Below are positions 9,010 to 17,329 of a stretch of 45,028 bases of DNA, one piece after another. The notes beneath the pieces are model-generated. The model did no database searches. It was not told the DNA's origin and saw nothing but the letters and a program-made list of their open reading frames with translations. How positions within the stretch are numbered: position 1 is the stretch's first letter; each line of letters begins with the position of its first letter. Origin of the DNA: Streptomyces sp. SID4985 (lineage in GTDB: Bacteria > Actinomycetota > Actinomycetes > Streptomycetales > Streptomycetaceae); the NCBI RefSeq assembly GCF_009863025.1, contig NZ_WWIR01000082.1:1-45028 (forward strand). Reading direction: 5' to 3'. The position numbers were made by a program, and so were the translations under genes.

Positions 9010-9399
9010 TCAGCTCGCCCGGCGCTGGAAGGGATGCAGCAGGTCGGAGAGGTGCCAGTGGTGGTGCGGCTCGGCTTGCGGCGGCGGCGCGGGGACGGGT
9101 CGTACGGCGTGCGACCTGGGCTGGGCGCAGGCACGCACCGACGACACCTGCCCGGCGCGCATGATCCGCACCACGCGTCCGTCGCAGTTCTGGCAGGCCG
9201 GGCGGCTCAGCGGGGACGGCACGACACGGCCGTCCGCCACGTACCGGACGCACTCGTGGCCCTCGGTGTCGGTGTGGTGGGCTATCTCGTACGACTGCTC
9301 CCAGCCGTGCCCGCAGCTCATGCAGGCGAAGGAATACGACTCGTGAACAACGGCGGTGGTCGTCGCCCGGAGGCCGACCGGCCCTGCGATCTCGCTCAT
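9010..9399 (-). CDS. small zinc-ribbon-like protein of unknown function
   Basis: 129 aa. Two Cys pairs, C-M-S-C near residues 26-29 and C-Q-N-C near 68-71, are spaced like the knuckles of a zinc ribbon. Between them are two His-containing segments (EIAHHTDTEGHEC). The C-terminus is Pro/His rich (PPPQAEPHHHWH) and ends in a short basic stretch. No catalytic motif is visible, so a nucleic-acid- or protein-binding role is only a guess. GAGGAG lies 6 nt before the ATG at 9399. A perfect 8-bp hairpin in the leader (9425-9446) may matter for its regulation. It lies between rsmI and tatD on the same strand. Confidence 0.75.
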   Translation of the reverse strand: MSEIAGPVGLRATTTAVVHESYSFACMSCGHGWEQSYEIAHHTDTEGHECVRYVADGRVVPSPLSRPACQNCDGRVVRIMRAGQVSSVRACAQPRSHAVRPVPAPPPQAEPHHHWHLSDLLHPFQRRAS

Positions 9400-9424
9400 G
9401 CCCGCTCCTCTTGTCCGCCGGAGG

Positions 9425-9446
9425 CGAGGGACAGGTTCGTCCCTCG
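9425..9446 (-). promoter_or_regulatory. leader hairpin upstream of the zinc-ribbon gene
   Basis: CGAGGGAC (9425-9432) and GTCCCTCG (9439-9446) form a perfect 8-bp stem with a 6-nt loop, about 26 nt before the ATG at 9399 and close to its GAGGAG site. It could be an operator or an mRNA structure. The remainder of 9447-9638 shows nothing I can name. Confidence 0.35.
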
Positions 9447-9638
9447 ACCAGTGGACGCCGGACGGTGAGCGAGCGCATCCGTCCTGTCGAGTGTTGGACC
9501 CGTTTTGGCCCGCCCTTGCCGAAACGCCCCTCCCTCCGGGGTCAGCCCTTTGCCTGGGGCCCGCCCCTTTTGCCCGCCCATGGGGCGCACCTCCGGCGCA
9601 CCGGCGAGGAGGGGACGCGCCTCAGCCCCCGGACTGCT

Positions 9639-10487
9639 TCAGCCCGTGGTCTTCTTCGACGCCACCACCGCGTCGAACACCACCCGCTTCGGCAGACCCG
9701 CCTCGGCGGCGACCGCGGCGATCGCCTCCTTGCGGCGTTCGCCGGCCTCCTCGCGGACGCGGACGCGGCGGACCAGTTCGTCGGCGTCCAGTTCCTCGGG
9801 GCCGGGTTCGGGGGCGCCCTCGACGACGACGGTGATCTCGCCGCGGACGCCGTCGGCGGCCCAGGCGGCGAGGTCGGCCAGGCCCCCGCGCTTGACCTCC
9901 TCGTAGGTCTTGGTGAGTTCGCGGCAGACGGCGGCGCGGCGGTCGGGGCCGAAGACCTCGGCCATCGCGGCGAGGGTGTCGTCCAGGCGGTGCGGGGCCT
10001 CGAAGTAGACGAGGGTGCGGCGCTCGTTCTCGACCTCGCGGAGCCGGGAGAGGCGTTCGCCCGCCTTGCGGGGGAGGAAGCCCTCGAAGCAGAAGCGGTC
10101 GACGGGCAGGCCGGAGAGGGCGAGCGCGGTGAGGACGGCGGAGGGGCCGGGCACGGCGGTGACCTTGACGTCCTTCTCGACGGCCGCCGCGACCAGCCGG
10201 TACCCGGGGTCGGAGACCGAGGGCATGCCCGCGTCCGTGACGAGCAGCACCCGGGCCCCGCCGAGCAGCTCCTCGACCAGCTCGGGGGTGCGCGCGGACT
10301 CGTTGCCCTCGAAGTACGACACGACGCGCCCGCGCGGTGTCACCCCCAGGGCCTGGGTGAGACGGCGCATCCGGCGCGTGTCCTCGGCGGCGATCACGTC
10401 GGCGCCCGCCAGCTCCTCGGCCAGCCGGGGCGGGGCGTCCGCGACGTCGCCGATGGGGGTACCTGCGAGGACAAGGGTTCCAGTCAC
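9639..10487 (-). CDS. rsmI: 16S rRNA (cytidine1402-2'-O)-methyltransferase
   Basis: 282 aa, of the tetrapyrrole-methylase fold. It methylates the ribose of C1402 in the decoding centre of 16S rRNA with SAM. Diagnostic stretches are '[16 protein letters not shown]' at the N-terminus, '[14 protein letters not shown]', 'VVSYFEGNE', '[15 protein letters not shown]' and '[18 protein letters not shown]'. The C-terminal domain ends '[16 protein letters not shown]', close to the family pattern. GTG at 10487 is chosen over upstream in-frame starts because GGGAGG lies about 8 nt before it and the mature family start is immediately GT(L/V)YLV-like. It is divergent from pmt, with 105 bp between the starts. 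Confidence 0.95.
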   Translation of the reverse strand: MTGTLVLAGTPIGDVADAPPRLAEELAGADVIAAEDTRRMRRLTQALGVTPRGRVVSYFEGNESARTPELVEELLGGARVLLVTDAGMPSVSDPGYRLVAAAVEKDVKVTAVPGPSAVLTALALSGLPVDRFCFEGFLPRKAGERLSRLREVENERRTLVYFEAPHRLDDTLAAMAEVFGPDRRAAVCRELTKTYEEVKRGGLADLAAWAADGVRGEITVVVEGAPEPGPEELDADELVRRVRVREEAGERRKEAIAAVAAEAGLPKRVVFDAVVASKKTTG

Positions 10488-10580
10488 GCCCCCATCCTCC
10501 CAGGGCCCCGGGGGCGGACGGAAAACGATCGCGTCCCAATCGGTACCGCACATGCACGGGACTCCCACAGCGCGTTTCCC

Positions 10581-10586
10581 TACCAT
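10581..10586 (+). promoter_or_regulatory. putative -10 element of leaderless pmt
   Basis: TACCAT, six bases before the GTG start at 10593. No Shine-Dalgarno is visible. The ATG inside this hexamer opens a frame that stops after three codons, so it is not the start. Confidence 0.4.
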
Positions 10587-10592
10587 GGCGCG

Positions 10593-12347
10593 GTGACCAG
10601 TACCGCGTCCTCCACGGACCTCCGGCAGGGCCAGGCGCCGCCCGACGACGAGCGGCCCTCCTGGCAGCAGCGGCTGCGCCGATTCGGCTACGCGCCCGCG
10701 GGAGGCACGCCGGGAGGAGACGACGTACGGGACCGGCTCGTGCCGCCGTACGCCGAGCCCTCGCCGCGCCTGTGGCAGGTGCTGGGCGCGCCCCCGCTGC
10801 TCGCGGACCGGATCACCCGCTGGTCGGCGTGGGGCGGCCCGCTGCTCGTGACGCTGCTCGCGGGCGTGCTGCGCTTCTGGAACCTGGGCCGTCCTCGGGC
10901 GGTGATATTCGACGAGACGTACTACGCGAAGGACGCGTGGGCCCTCGTCCACCGGGGCTTCGAGGTCAACTGGGACAAGAACGCCAACGACGCGGTCCTC
11001 CAGACGCACGGCCACCTGTCCATCCCGCTGGACGCGGCGTACGTCGTGCATCCGCCGGTCGGCAAGTACGTGATCGGCCTCGGCGAGCTGCTCTTCGGGT
11101 TCGACCCGTTCGGCTGGCGTTTCATGACCGCGGTGCTCGGCACGCTGAGCGTGCTGATGCTGTGCCGGATCGGGCGGCGGATCTTCCGCTCGACGTTCCT
11201 GGGCTGTCTGGCGGGCCTGCTGATGGCGCTGGACGGCCTGCACTTCGTGATGAGCCGGACCTCGCTGCTCGACGGCGTGCTGATGTTCTTCGTGCTGGCG
11301 GCGTTCGGCTGTCTGATCCTCGACCGGGACCGCTCACGGGCGAAACTCGCGGCCGCGCTCCCGGTGGACCCGGACGGCCGCGCCCGCCCGGACGCCGAGG
11401 TCGCGGACACCTTCCGCCTCGGCTGGCGCCCCTGGCGCTGGGGGGCCGGTCTGATGCTGGGCCTGGCCTTCGGCACCAAGTGGAACGGCCTGTACATCCT
11501 GGCCGCGTTCTGCGTGCTGGCGGTGCTGTGGGACGTGGGCGCGCGCAAGGTCGCGGGCGCCCGGCACCCGTACGAGGCGGTGCTGAAGTACGACACCGGC
11601 ATCACGTTCCTCGCGACGGTCCCGGTGGCGATCGCCGTCTACCTGGCGTCCTGGATCGGCTGGATCCTCTCCCCCACGGACGGCACCGGCGGCTACTTCC
11701 GCGACTGGGCCGCGACCTCGGGCAAGGGCGGCTCCTGGACCTTCCTGCCGGACTGGCTGCGCAGCCTGTGGCACTACGAGCACGAGGTCTACGAGTTCCA
11801 CGTCCACCTGTCGTCCCCGCACACCTACCAGTCCAACCCGTGGAGCTGGATCGTGCTGGGCCGCCCGGTGTCGTACTTCTACGAGTCCCCCGCCCCCGGC
11901 GTCGACGGCTGCCCGGCGGACACGGCAGGCAAGTGCGCCCGCGAGGTGCTGGCCATCGGCACCCCGGCACTCTGGTGGGCGGGCTGCGCGGCGATCCTCT
12001 ACGTCCTGTGGCGCTGGATCTTCCGCCGCGACTGGCGCGCCGGTGCCATCGCCTGCGGCATCGCGGCCGGGTATCTGCCCTGGTTCATGTACCAGGAGCG
12101 GACGATCTTCCTCTTCTACGCGGTCGTCTTCGTGCCGTTCCTCTGTCTCGCGGTGGCGATGATGATCGGCGCGATCATCGGCCCGGCGAACTCCACCGAC
12201 ACCCGCCGCGTGGTGGGCGCGACGGGCGCGGGCGTCCTGGTGCTGCTGATCGCCTGGAACTTCATCTACTTCTGGCCGCTCTTCACGGGGACCTCGATCC
12301 CGCTGGACGAGTGGCGGTCGCGGATGTGGCTGGACACCTGGGTGTAG
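10593..12347 (+). CDS. pmt: polyprenol-phosphate-mannose protein mannosyltransferase (GT39)
   Basis: 584 aa integral membrane enzyme. It moves mannose from polyprenyl-phosphomannose to Ser/Thr of secreted proteins at the outer face of the membrane, the first step of protein O-mannosylation. Residues 1-75 are cytoplasmic and polar. The first helix (about 80-95) is followed by '[14 protein letters not shown]' with the catalytic Asp107-Glu108 pair of the first loop. '[13 protein letters not shown]' and about ten further hydrophobic helices follow, ending '[21 protein letters not shown]', a typical family C-terminus. In S. coelicolor the homologue is needed for phage phiC31 infection. Start GTG 10593; no in-frame alternative with a ribosome site exists. 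It is followed by a strong hairpin terminator. Confidence 0.93.
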   Translation: MTSTASSTDLRQGQAPPDDERPSWQQRLRRFGYAPAGGTPGGDDVRDRLVPPYAEPSPRLWQVLGAPPLLADRITRWSAWGGPLLVTLLAGVLRFWNLGRPRAVIFDETYYAKDAWALVHRGFEVNWDKNANDAVLQTHGHLSIPLDAAYVVHPPVGKYVIGLGELLFGFDPFGWRFMTAVLGTLSVLMLCRIGRRIFRSTFLGCLAGLLMALDGLHFVMSRTSLLDGVLMFFVLAAFGCLILDRDRSRAKLAAALPVDPDGRARPDAEVADTFRLGWRPWRWGAGLMLGLAFGTKWNGLYILAAFCVLAVLWDVGARKVAGARHPYEAVLKYDTGITFLATVPVAIAVYLASWIGWILSPTDGTGGYFRDWAATSGKGGSWTFLPDWLRSLWHYEHEVYEFHVHLSSPHTYQSNPWSWIVLGRPVSYFYESPAPGVDGCPADTAGKCAREVLAIGTPALWWAGCAAILYVLWRWIFRRDWRAGAIACGIAAGYLPWFMYQERTIFLFYAVVFVPFLCLAVAMMIGAIIGPANSTDTRRVVGATGAGVLVLLIAWNFIYFWPLFTGTSIPLDEWRSRMWLDTWV

Positions 12348-12390
12348 CCCCGGCTGTTCTCTGTCACACGTTCCCTTCACGCGTCATCTG

Positions 12391-12423
12391 TCACGGCCCG
12401 GCGGCCTCACCGCCGGGCCGTGA
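12391..12423 (+). terminator. strong hairpin terminator after pmt
   Basis: A perfect 14-bp stem (12391-12404 with 12410-12423; outer sequence TCACGGCCCGG) closes on the 5-nt loop CCTCA, 43 bp after the pmt stop. The hchA remnant begins immediately afterwards. Confidence 0.8.
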
Positions 12424-12425
12424 CC

Positions 12426-12747
12426 GTGCCGTGTTCATCCCGGGCGGCCACGGGGCCGTGGTGGGGCTGCCGGGGAGCGAGGACGTGACGCGGACGCTGG
12501 ACTGGGCCCTGGCGAACGACAAGCACGTCATCACCCTGTGCCACGGGCCCGCTGTCTGCCCGGACGGCTCCAGTCGCTGGTCGCCGATCTGCTGCGCGAG
12601 CAGGGCCTGAACGTCATCGATGACAGGATGACCGGCCAGGTCCACCAGGACCGCGGACTCCTCACCGGCGACAGCCCGCTCGCCTCCAACGCCCTCGGCC
12701 TGCTCGCGGCGGACGCGCTGGTGGAGGCGACGCGGGACGAAGGCTGA
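12426..12747 (+). pseudogene. remnant of an HchA/Hsp31-type (DJ-1/PfpI) glyoxalase III gene
   Basis: Two pieces in different frames resemble HchA. Piece one (about 12426-12560) reads '[20 protein letters not shown]' and continues to 'VITLCHGPA', which contains the nucleophile Cys elbow C-H-G. Piece two (about 12560-12747) reads '[20 protein letters not shown]', 'VHQDRGLLTGDSP' and 'ASNALGLLAADALVEA', the normal C-terminus. The segment that joins them in the intact protein, of several tens of residues, is missing, the frame changes at the junction, and the whole N-terminal half is absent. This is a decayed gene, not a start-site problem. Hsp31 proteins detoxify methylglyoxal and act as holding chaperones. 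Confidence 0.8.
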
Positions 12748-12794
12748 GGCGCGACGAAGACTGAGGAGCGGCGAGGGCTGAGCAGCGGCGGAAC
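12744..12794 (+). repeat. three degenerate 17-bp tandem units
   Basis: CTGAG recurs at 12744, 12761 and 12778, exactly 17 bp apart. Units follow the pattern CTGAG-n-n-GCG-n-CG-n-n-n-n. The array starts at the end of the hchA remnant and runs into the gene-free stretch. Confidence 0.6.
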
Positions 12795-13070
12795 GAGGGC
12801 CGAGGGGGCGGCGAAGGGCGGAGCCCGAGAAGACCGGCGGTACCCGCCCATACGCCAGGTTTCGCCACCCCCGCACGTCCCCCGCCTGCGGTTTCTCCAT
12901 TCGCCATCCGAACGCGCCAGTCGAACACCCCGGCGCCCGCCACCGGCAAACCAGGACGAACCCCCCGCAGGGCCGGGCGCCGGACGCTTGAGCGAGGGGG
13001 GTCGGTTGGGGTTGTCTCTCTCCTCGGAGGCCCCAGGGGGAGAGCCTCCCGCACGGCCCCCGTGCCTTGA

Positions 13071-13104
13071 GGCCCGGCTCCGGAACGCACCCCGGAGCCG
13101 GGCC
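13071..13104 (+). terminator. 13-bp hairpin in the intergenic region
   Basis: GGCCCGGCTCCGG (13071-13083) pairs perfectly with 13092-13104 across an 8-nt loop. No gene ends close by apart from the hchA remnant 320 bp upstream. It may be that gene's old terminator or a barrier to read-through into the PBP genes. Confidence 0.5.
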
Positions 13105-13306
13105 GGCGGCCGGGGGCCCCGGTGGGTCCGGCCGGTCCGACGTCGGCCGGACTCACCCCCGCGCGTCCCGGCGGGGACGCCCTTGCGCCACGAAGAAACG
13201 CCCACGCGTCATGACAGGCAGTCGCGCGACATCTCCATTCGGTCAACAATCGACAACTCTCGTCACCAGAGGCTCACGAACGCATACAGTTCCCCCGCAC
13301 CAATTT

Positions 13307-13318
13307 TGAACGCGTTCA
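13307..13318. promoter_or_regulatory. 12-bp palindrome upstream of the PBP genes
   Basis: TGAACGCGTTCA, perfect, 55 bp before the ATG at 13374. Its position suits an operator near the transcription start. No regulator is identified. Confidence 0.35.
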
Positions 13319-13373
13319 GCACGTCGGGCGCGGCGGTCGCACCACGGGGACACGGGGCTGGGAGGGGCACGAC

Positions 13374-15014
13374 ATGGGCAGGAAGGTCAAGGTCGCCGTC
13401 ATCAGCGGGGTCTGCGCCGCGATGCTGTGCGGCGCGGGGTACGGGATGTACAACGTCGCCTCCGCGCTCGGCGGGGTGGGTGGCGCGGGCGGCAGCAGTG
13501 CTCCCCAGGTGAAGACCGGACCGCCCGACCGGGACGAAGTGGCCGAGACCACCAAGGCGTTCTTCGCCGCCTGGACGCAGAACCAGCCCGCGCAGGCGGC
13601 CACGTACACCAACTTCCCCGAGGAAGCCAAGCAGTTGCTGACGGCGTACGGCGACGACGCGCACATCACCGACGTCCGCATCACCCCCGGCAAGGCCGAG
13701 GGAACCACCGTGCCGTTCAAGGTGACGGCGAAGGTGTCGTACGGCGAGAAGTCCGAACCGATCGGCTACACCAGCCAGTTGACCGTGGTGCGCGGGGTGA
13801 CCTCGCACCGGCCGCTGGTCGACTGGGCGCCCTCGGTGGTCTACCCCCGGCTGGAGAAGGGGGACACGCTGACGATCGAGTCGGCCGCCACCCCGCAGGT
13901 CGAGGCCGTGGACCGCAACGGAAAGGTGCTGACCCGGGAGAAGTACCCCTCGCTCGGGCCGATCCTCGACGAACTCCGCCAGCGGTACGGGGACAAGGCC
14001 GGGGGGCAGGGCGGTGTGGAACTGGTGATCCGTCACCAGGACCCGACGGGCGGCGACGCGGCCGCCGACACCACGCTGATGACGCTGGTGAAGGGCCGGA
14101 CCGGCAAGCTCAGGACCACCCTCAGCGCGACCGCGCAGGCGGCGGCCGAGTCGGCGGTCGCCCGCTACGCCAACTCCTCGGTGGTGGCGGTCAAGCCGAG
14201 CACGGGCGAGATCCTGGCGGTCGCCAACCACCGCGACGACGGCTTCGACGCGGCGCTCCTGGGCGAGCTGGCACCCGGCTCCACCATGAAGATCGTCAGC
14301 GCCGCGACCCTCATCGACCACGGTCTGACCACGGCGAACGGCCCGGCGCCCTGCCCGCCCAGCGCCGTCTGGCAGAGCCAGACCTTCAACAACCTCGCCA
14401 ACATGGCGCCCAACGAGAACGCCACCCTCGCCGAGAGCTTCGCCCGCTCCTGCAACACGGCCTTCGTGAAGTTCGCGGACGACGTGCGGCCGGACTGGCT
14501 GACCAACGAGGCCGGACAGCGGTTCGGAATCGGCCGCAACGACTGGAAGATCGGCGTCCCGTCCTTCGACGGCCGGGTGCCCGCACCGGGCGGCCCCGAC
14601 ACGGCGGCCGGGCTGATCGGCCAGGGCCAGGTGCAGATGAGCCCGCTGAACATGGCCTCGGTGACCGCGACCGCGATGACCGGTGTCTTCCGCCAGCCGG
14701 TGATCGTGCCGCTGAGCCTGGACGGCCGCACCCCGGCCACCGCCCGGGGCCTCTCCGCCTCCACGTCACGGCAGTTGCGCGAGATGATGAACCGCACCGC
14801 CCGCTCCGGCACCGCGCAGGGCGTGATGGCCGGGCTGTCCGGTGTCATCGGCGCCAAGACCGGCTCCGCCGAGGTGGACAGCCAGACGAAGTCGAACAGT
14901 TGGTTCACCGGCTACCGCAATGACGTAGCCGCCGCGGCGGTCACCGAGGACGGCGGACACGGCATCGACGCCTCCGGTCCGATTGTCGCAAGAGTGCTAC
15001 GGAGCATGGGCTGA
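13374..15014 (+). CDS. penicillin-binding protein with MecA_N-like domain (class B-type transpeptidase), paralogue 1
   Basis: 546 aa. A short membrane anchor (about 5-27) is followed by an NTF2-like/MecA_N region (about 50-150), a dimerisation part, and the transpeptidase domain from about 245. Active-site motifs are complete: Ser303-Thr-Met-Lys306 in 'LAPGSTMKIVSAATL', Ser359-Cys-Asn361 in 'SFARSCNTAFVKF', and Lys495-Thr-Gly497 in 'IGAKTGSAEVD'. It should cross-link peptidoglycan at the outer membrane face and bind beta-lactams. ATG 13374 has GGGAGGGG about 6 nt before it. It lies in tandem with a paralogue starting 97 bp downstream and next to ssgE, which points to a role in hyphal or spore wall synthesis. 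Confidence 0.9.
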   Translation: MGRKVKVAVISGVCAAMLCGAGYGMYNVASALGGVGGAGGSSAPQVKTGPPDRDEVAETTKAFFAAWTQNQPAQAATYTNFPEEAKQLLTAYGDDAHITDVRITPGKAEGTTVPFKVTAKVSYGEKSEPIGYTSQLTVVRGVTSHRPLVDWAPSVVYPRLEKGDTLTIESAATPQVEAVDRNGKVLTREKYPSLGPILDELRQRYGDKAGGQGGVELVIRHQDPTGGDAAADTTLMTLVKGRTGKLRTTLSATAQAAAESAVARYANSSVVAVKPSTGEILAVANHRDDGFDAALLGELAPGSTMKIVSAATLIDHGLTTANGPAPCPPSAVWQSQTFNNLANMAPNENATLAESFARSCNTAFVKFADDVRPDWLTNEAGQRFGIGRNDWKIGVPSFDGRVPAPGGPDTAAGLIGQGQVQMSPLNMASVTATAMTGVFRQPVIVPLSLDGRTPATARGLSASTSRQLREMMNRTARSGTAQGVMAGLSGVIGAKTGSAEVDSQTKSNSWFTGYRNDVAAAAVTEDGGHGIDASGPIVARVLRSMG

Positions 15015-15111
15015 GCGCAGCCTCACGCGCGGGGACTCTAGTGTGGTTGCCGACGTCGGGGACGTGTGAGGGCTGCGGGGACCCTGGGGAGAGCGCGGAG
15101 GACTTGGGACT

Positions 15112-16773
15112 GTGGGCAAGAGAAGGCGTGCCGCCGAGCGGCCGAAGACCAGACCCGCCGTACTCGGCGGGATGATCGCCGTGGTCGTCGGCGGCGCGGG
15201 CTTCGGCCTCTACGCGCTGTTCGGGGGCGGCGCGTCGGCCGACAACCGGACGCTGTCGGACCACAAGGCCGTGAAGACGGGCCCGCCGAGCGCCCTGGAG
15301 GTGCAGACGGCCGCCACCCGCTTCCTGACGGCATGGCAGCAGGGGACACCGAGCGCCGCGGCCGCCGTCACCGACGACGCCCCCGCCGCCACCGCCCTGC
15401 TCACCGGTTACGCCGCGGACGCCCACCTGAAGGACGTCACGCTCACCGCGGGACCGCGCGCGGGCGCGAAGGTGCCCTTCTCCGTGAAGGCGACCGTCTC
15501 CTTCGAGGGCGTCGACAAGCCGCTGGCGTACGACAGTTCGCTGACCGTGGTGCGCCGTGCGTCCGACGGCGTGACGCTGGTGGACTGGCAGCCCTCCATC
15601 GTCCATCCGGACCTGAAGGACGGCGACAAGCTCGTCACCGGCACGGCCGGCACCCCGCCGATCAAGGCGCTGGACCGCGACGGCGGCGAGCTGACGACGG
15701 CCAAGTACCCCTCGCTGGGCACGGTGCTGGACGGCCTGCGCGAGAAGTACGGCAAGCAGGCGGGCGGCAAGGCGGGCGTGGAACTGCGCGTGGTGCGCGG
15801 CGCGGCGTCGGGGAAGGCCGGGCTGTCCGACAAGACGCTGGTGGCGCTCAGCGAGGGCACCCCGGGCACGGTGAAGACCACGCTGAGCCCGGCCCTCCAG
15901 GCGGCGGCCGAGAAGCAGGTGGACAAGCAGGAGAAGGCCTCGGTGGTCGCCCTGCGCGCCTCGACCGGGGAGATCCTCGCGGTCGCCAACAGCGGGCACG
16001 GCTTCAACACCGCGTTCCAGGGCTCGCTGGCCCCCGGCTCCACCATGAAGATCATCACCTCCTCGCTGCTGATCGAGAAGGGCCTGGCCTCGCCGGACAA
16101 GAAGCACCCGTGCCCGAAGACGTTCTCGTACGGCGGCTGGAAGTTCCACAACGACGACGACTTCGAGATCAAGGACGGCACCTTCAAGGCGAGCTTCGGC
16201 CGCTCCTGCAACACCGCCTTCATCAGCCAGGCGCCCAAGCTGAAGAACGACGACCTGACCAAGCAGGCCCAGCAGGTCTTCGGCCTCTCCATGGACAACT
16301 GGCAGATCGGCGTGCCGACGCTGGACGGCTCGGTGCCGGTGCAGTCGGCGGCCCCGATGGCGGCCTCGCTGATCGGGCAGGGCGGGGTGCGGATGAACCC
16401 GCTGAACATGGCGTCGGTGGCGGCGACCGTGAAGACGGGCACCTTCCACCAGCCGTACCTGGTCGCTCCCTCGGTGGACAACCGCAAGCTGGCCACCGCC
16501 TCGCGCACCCTGTCCGCGAAGACGCTGGCCGATCTGCGTGAGCTGATGCGGTTCACCGCGTCCTCCGGCACCGCCGCCGAGGCGATGGCCGGGCTCGGCC
16601 CGGACTTCGGCGCGAAGACCGGCTCGGCCGAGGTGGACAACCAGGACAAGCCCAACGGCTGGTTCTCCGCCTACCGGGGCGACCTCGCCTCGGCGGGCGT
16701 GGTCCAGGCGGGCGGCCACGGCGGCGACACGGCGGGCCCGATCGTCGCGACCCTGCTGAAGCTCGGCAGCTGA
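15112..16773 (+). CDS. penicillin-binding protein with MecA_N-like domain, paralogue 2
   Basis: 553 aa, colinear with the preceding protein. It has a basic N-terminus (MGKRRRAAERPKTR), a membrane helix about 16-38, a MecA_N-like region and a transpeptidase domain. Motifs are Ser310-Thr-Met-Lys313, Ser365-Cys-Asn367 and Lys502-Thr-Gly504, all intact, so both copies should be active. Shared segments such as 'KYPSLG', 'STGEILAVAN' and 'GAKTGSAEVD' show a tandem duplication. The GTG start at 15112 has GGAGGA upstream. It is probably co-transcribed with paralogue 1. The transcript ends at the 15-bp hairpin 16796-16830. Confidence 0.9.
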   Translation: MGKRRRAAERPKTRPAVLGGMIAVVVGGAGFGLYALFGGGASADNRTLSDHKAVKTGPPSALEVQTAATRFLTAWQQGTPSAAAAVTDDAPAATALLTGYAADAHLKDVTLTAGPRAGAKVPFSVKATVSFEGVDKPLAYDSSLTVVRRASDGVTLVDWQPSIVHPDLKDGDKLVTGTAGTPPIKALDRDGGELTTAKYPSLGTVLDGLREKYGKQAGGKAGVELRVVRGAASGKAGLSDKTLVALSEGTPGTVKTTLSPALQAAAEKQVDKQEKASVVALRASTGEILAVANSGHGFNTAFQGSLAPGSTMKIITSSLLIEKGLASPDKKHPCPKTFSYGGWKFHNDDDFEIKDGTFKASFGRSCNTAFISQAPKLKNDDLTKQAQQVFGLSMDNWQIGVPTLDGSVPVQSAAPMAASLIGQGGVRMNPLNMASVAATVKTGTFHQPYLVAPSVDNRKLATASRTLSAKTLADLRELMRFTASSGTAAEAMAGLGPDFGAKTGSAEVDNQDKPNGWFSAYRGDLASAGVVQAGGHGGDTAGPIVATLLKLGS

Positions 16774-16795
16774 CCCGCACAACTCACGTGTGAAA

Positions 16796-16830
16796 CGAGC
16801 CCGTTCGCAGATCAGCTGCGGACGGGCTCG
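16796..16830. terminator. bidirectional hairpin between convergent PBP and ssgE genes
   Basis: A 15-bp stem (16796-16810 with 16816-16830, one G-T wobble) and a 5-nt loop. The right arm and part of the loop lie inside the last codons of ssgE, so the ssgE 3' end is both coding and terminator. Confidence 0.7.
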
Positions 16831-17165
16831 GCCGTGTAGGTGCGGCGCAGGAAGCGCATGAGCGCCTTGACGTCGAACTGCACGACCTCCACGCCCTCCG
16901 GCGAGTGGAACTCGACGACCGCCTGGACCCGGCCGCACGGCCAGACCCGTACGTCCCCGTCACCGCTCTCGGCGGGGGCCCGGAGCCCTTCTTCCAGGAG
17001 CGCGCGCGAGAAGGTCCACTCCTGCGGTCCGGGCAGTCCCACGCGGACCGACCAGGGGTCGGTGTCGGGGTCGTAGGTCAGCATGACGGGTACGGCCGCC
17101 GGCTCGTCCTCGTCCGTCTCGTCCGTCACGATGTGGGCGCGTGCGTACTGCTCGACTACAGACAT
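16812..17165 (-). CDS. ssgE: SsgA-like sporulation and cell division protein
   Basis: 117 aa. SALP family features: a short N-terminus with an acidic stretch (TDETDEDEPAAVPV), 'LTYDPDTDPWSVRVGLP', 'WTFSRALLEEGL', 'GDGDVRVWPCG' and 'VEFHSPEGVEVVQFD'. These small proteins occur only in sporulating actinomycetes and control septum placement and remodelling of septal peptidoglycan. SsgE is tied to correct spore separation. The symbol rests on the position beside two penicillin-binding protein genes and the cobalt/nickel ECF transporter, where S. coelicolor carries ssgE. ATG 17165 has GAGAGGG upstream. It is divergent from the nikM gene, with 164 bp between the starts. Confidence 0.88.
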   Translation of the reverse strand: MSVVEQYARAHIVTDETDEDEPAAVPVMLTYDPDTDPWSVRVGLPGPQEWTFSRALLEEGLRAPAESGDGDVRVWPCGRVQAVVEFHSPEGVEVVQFDVKALMRFLRRTYTAEPVRS

Positions 17166-17292
17166 CGGATCGCCCTCTCACGTGGGGTGACATCGCCGGA
17201 GCTCCGCCCATCCGCTTCGTCTCTAATGTCCCATACTTTCCGATTTACGCCCCCGGAGTACCGAGGCGTGGAATTCCGAGACCGCCTCTCTC

Positions 17293-17323
17293 TTGCAAAG
17301 GGTTCGCAACAAGCCTCTAAAAT
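17293..17323 (+). promoter_or_regulatory. nikM promoter with overlapping Nur-box-like operator
   Basis: TTGCAA (17293-17298) and TCGCAA (17304-17309) form an inverted repeat with a 5-bp spacer. It fits the Nur (nickel-uptake regulator) box as I recall it, tGCaa-N5-ttGCA, with one mismatch. The first half also serves as the -35. TAAAAT (17318-17323) is the -10, 19 bp further on. Transcription would start at 17330, the G of the GTG start codon. Bound Nur would cover the promoter. Confidence 0.6.
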
Positions 17324-17329
17324 CGTCCT

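Larger units (their letters stand above)
12795..13373. other. gene-free intergenic stretch
   Basis: About 580 bp with no frame that looks coding on either strand; the open frames here are low-complexity, Arg/Pro-rich shadows. It holds a strong hairpin (13071-13104), a 12-bp palindrome (13307-13318) and the ribosome site of the first penicillin-binding protein. The less GC-rich part from about 13200 onwards is probably its promoter region, though I cannot place the -35/-10 with confidence. Confidence 0.6.

Noticed and set aside
9396..9590. 64-residue minus-strand frame between rsmI and the zinc-ribbon gene
   Set aside because: No ribosome site or family features, and it overlaps the leader and start of the real gene in another frame.
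12391..12900. Minus-strand frame over the hchA remnant and intergenic repeats
   Set aside because: Low-complexity composition, no ribosome site, and the plus strand shows recognisable HchA segments.
12795..13373. CRISPR, IS element or attachment site in the long intergenic stretch
   Set aside because: No regularly spaced identical repeats, no transposase remnant and no tRNA 3'-end copy were seen.
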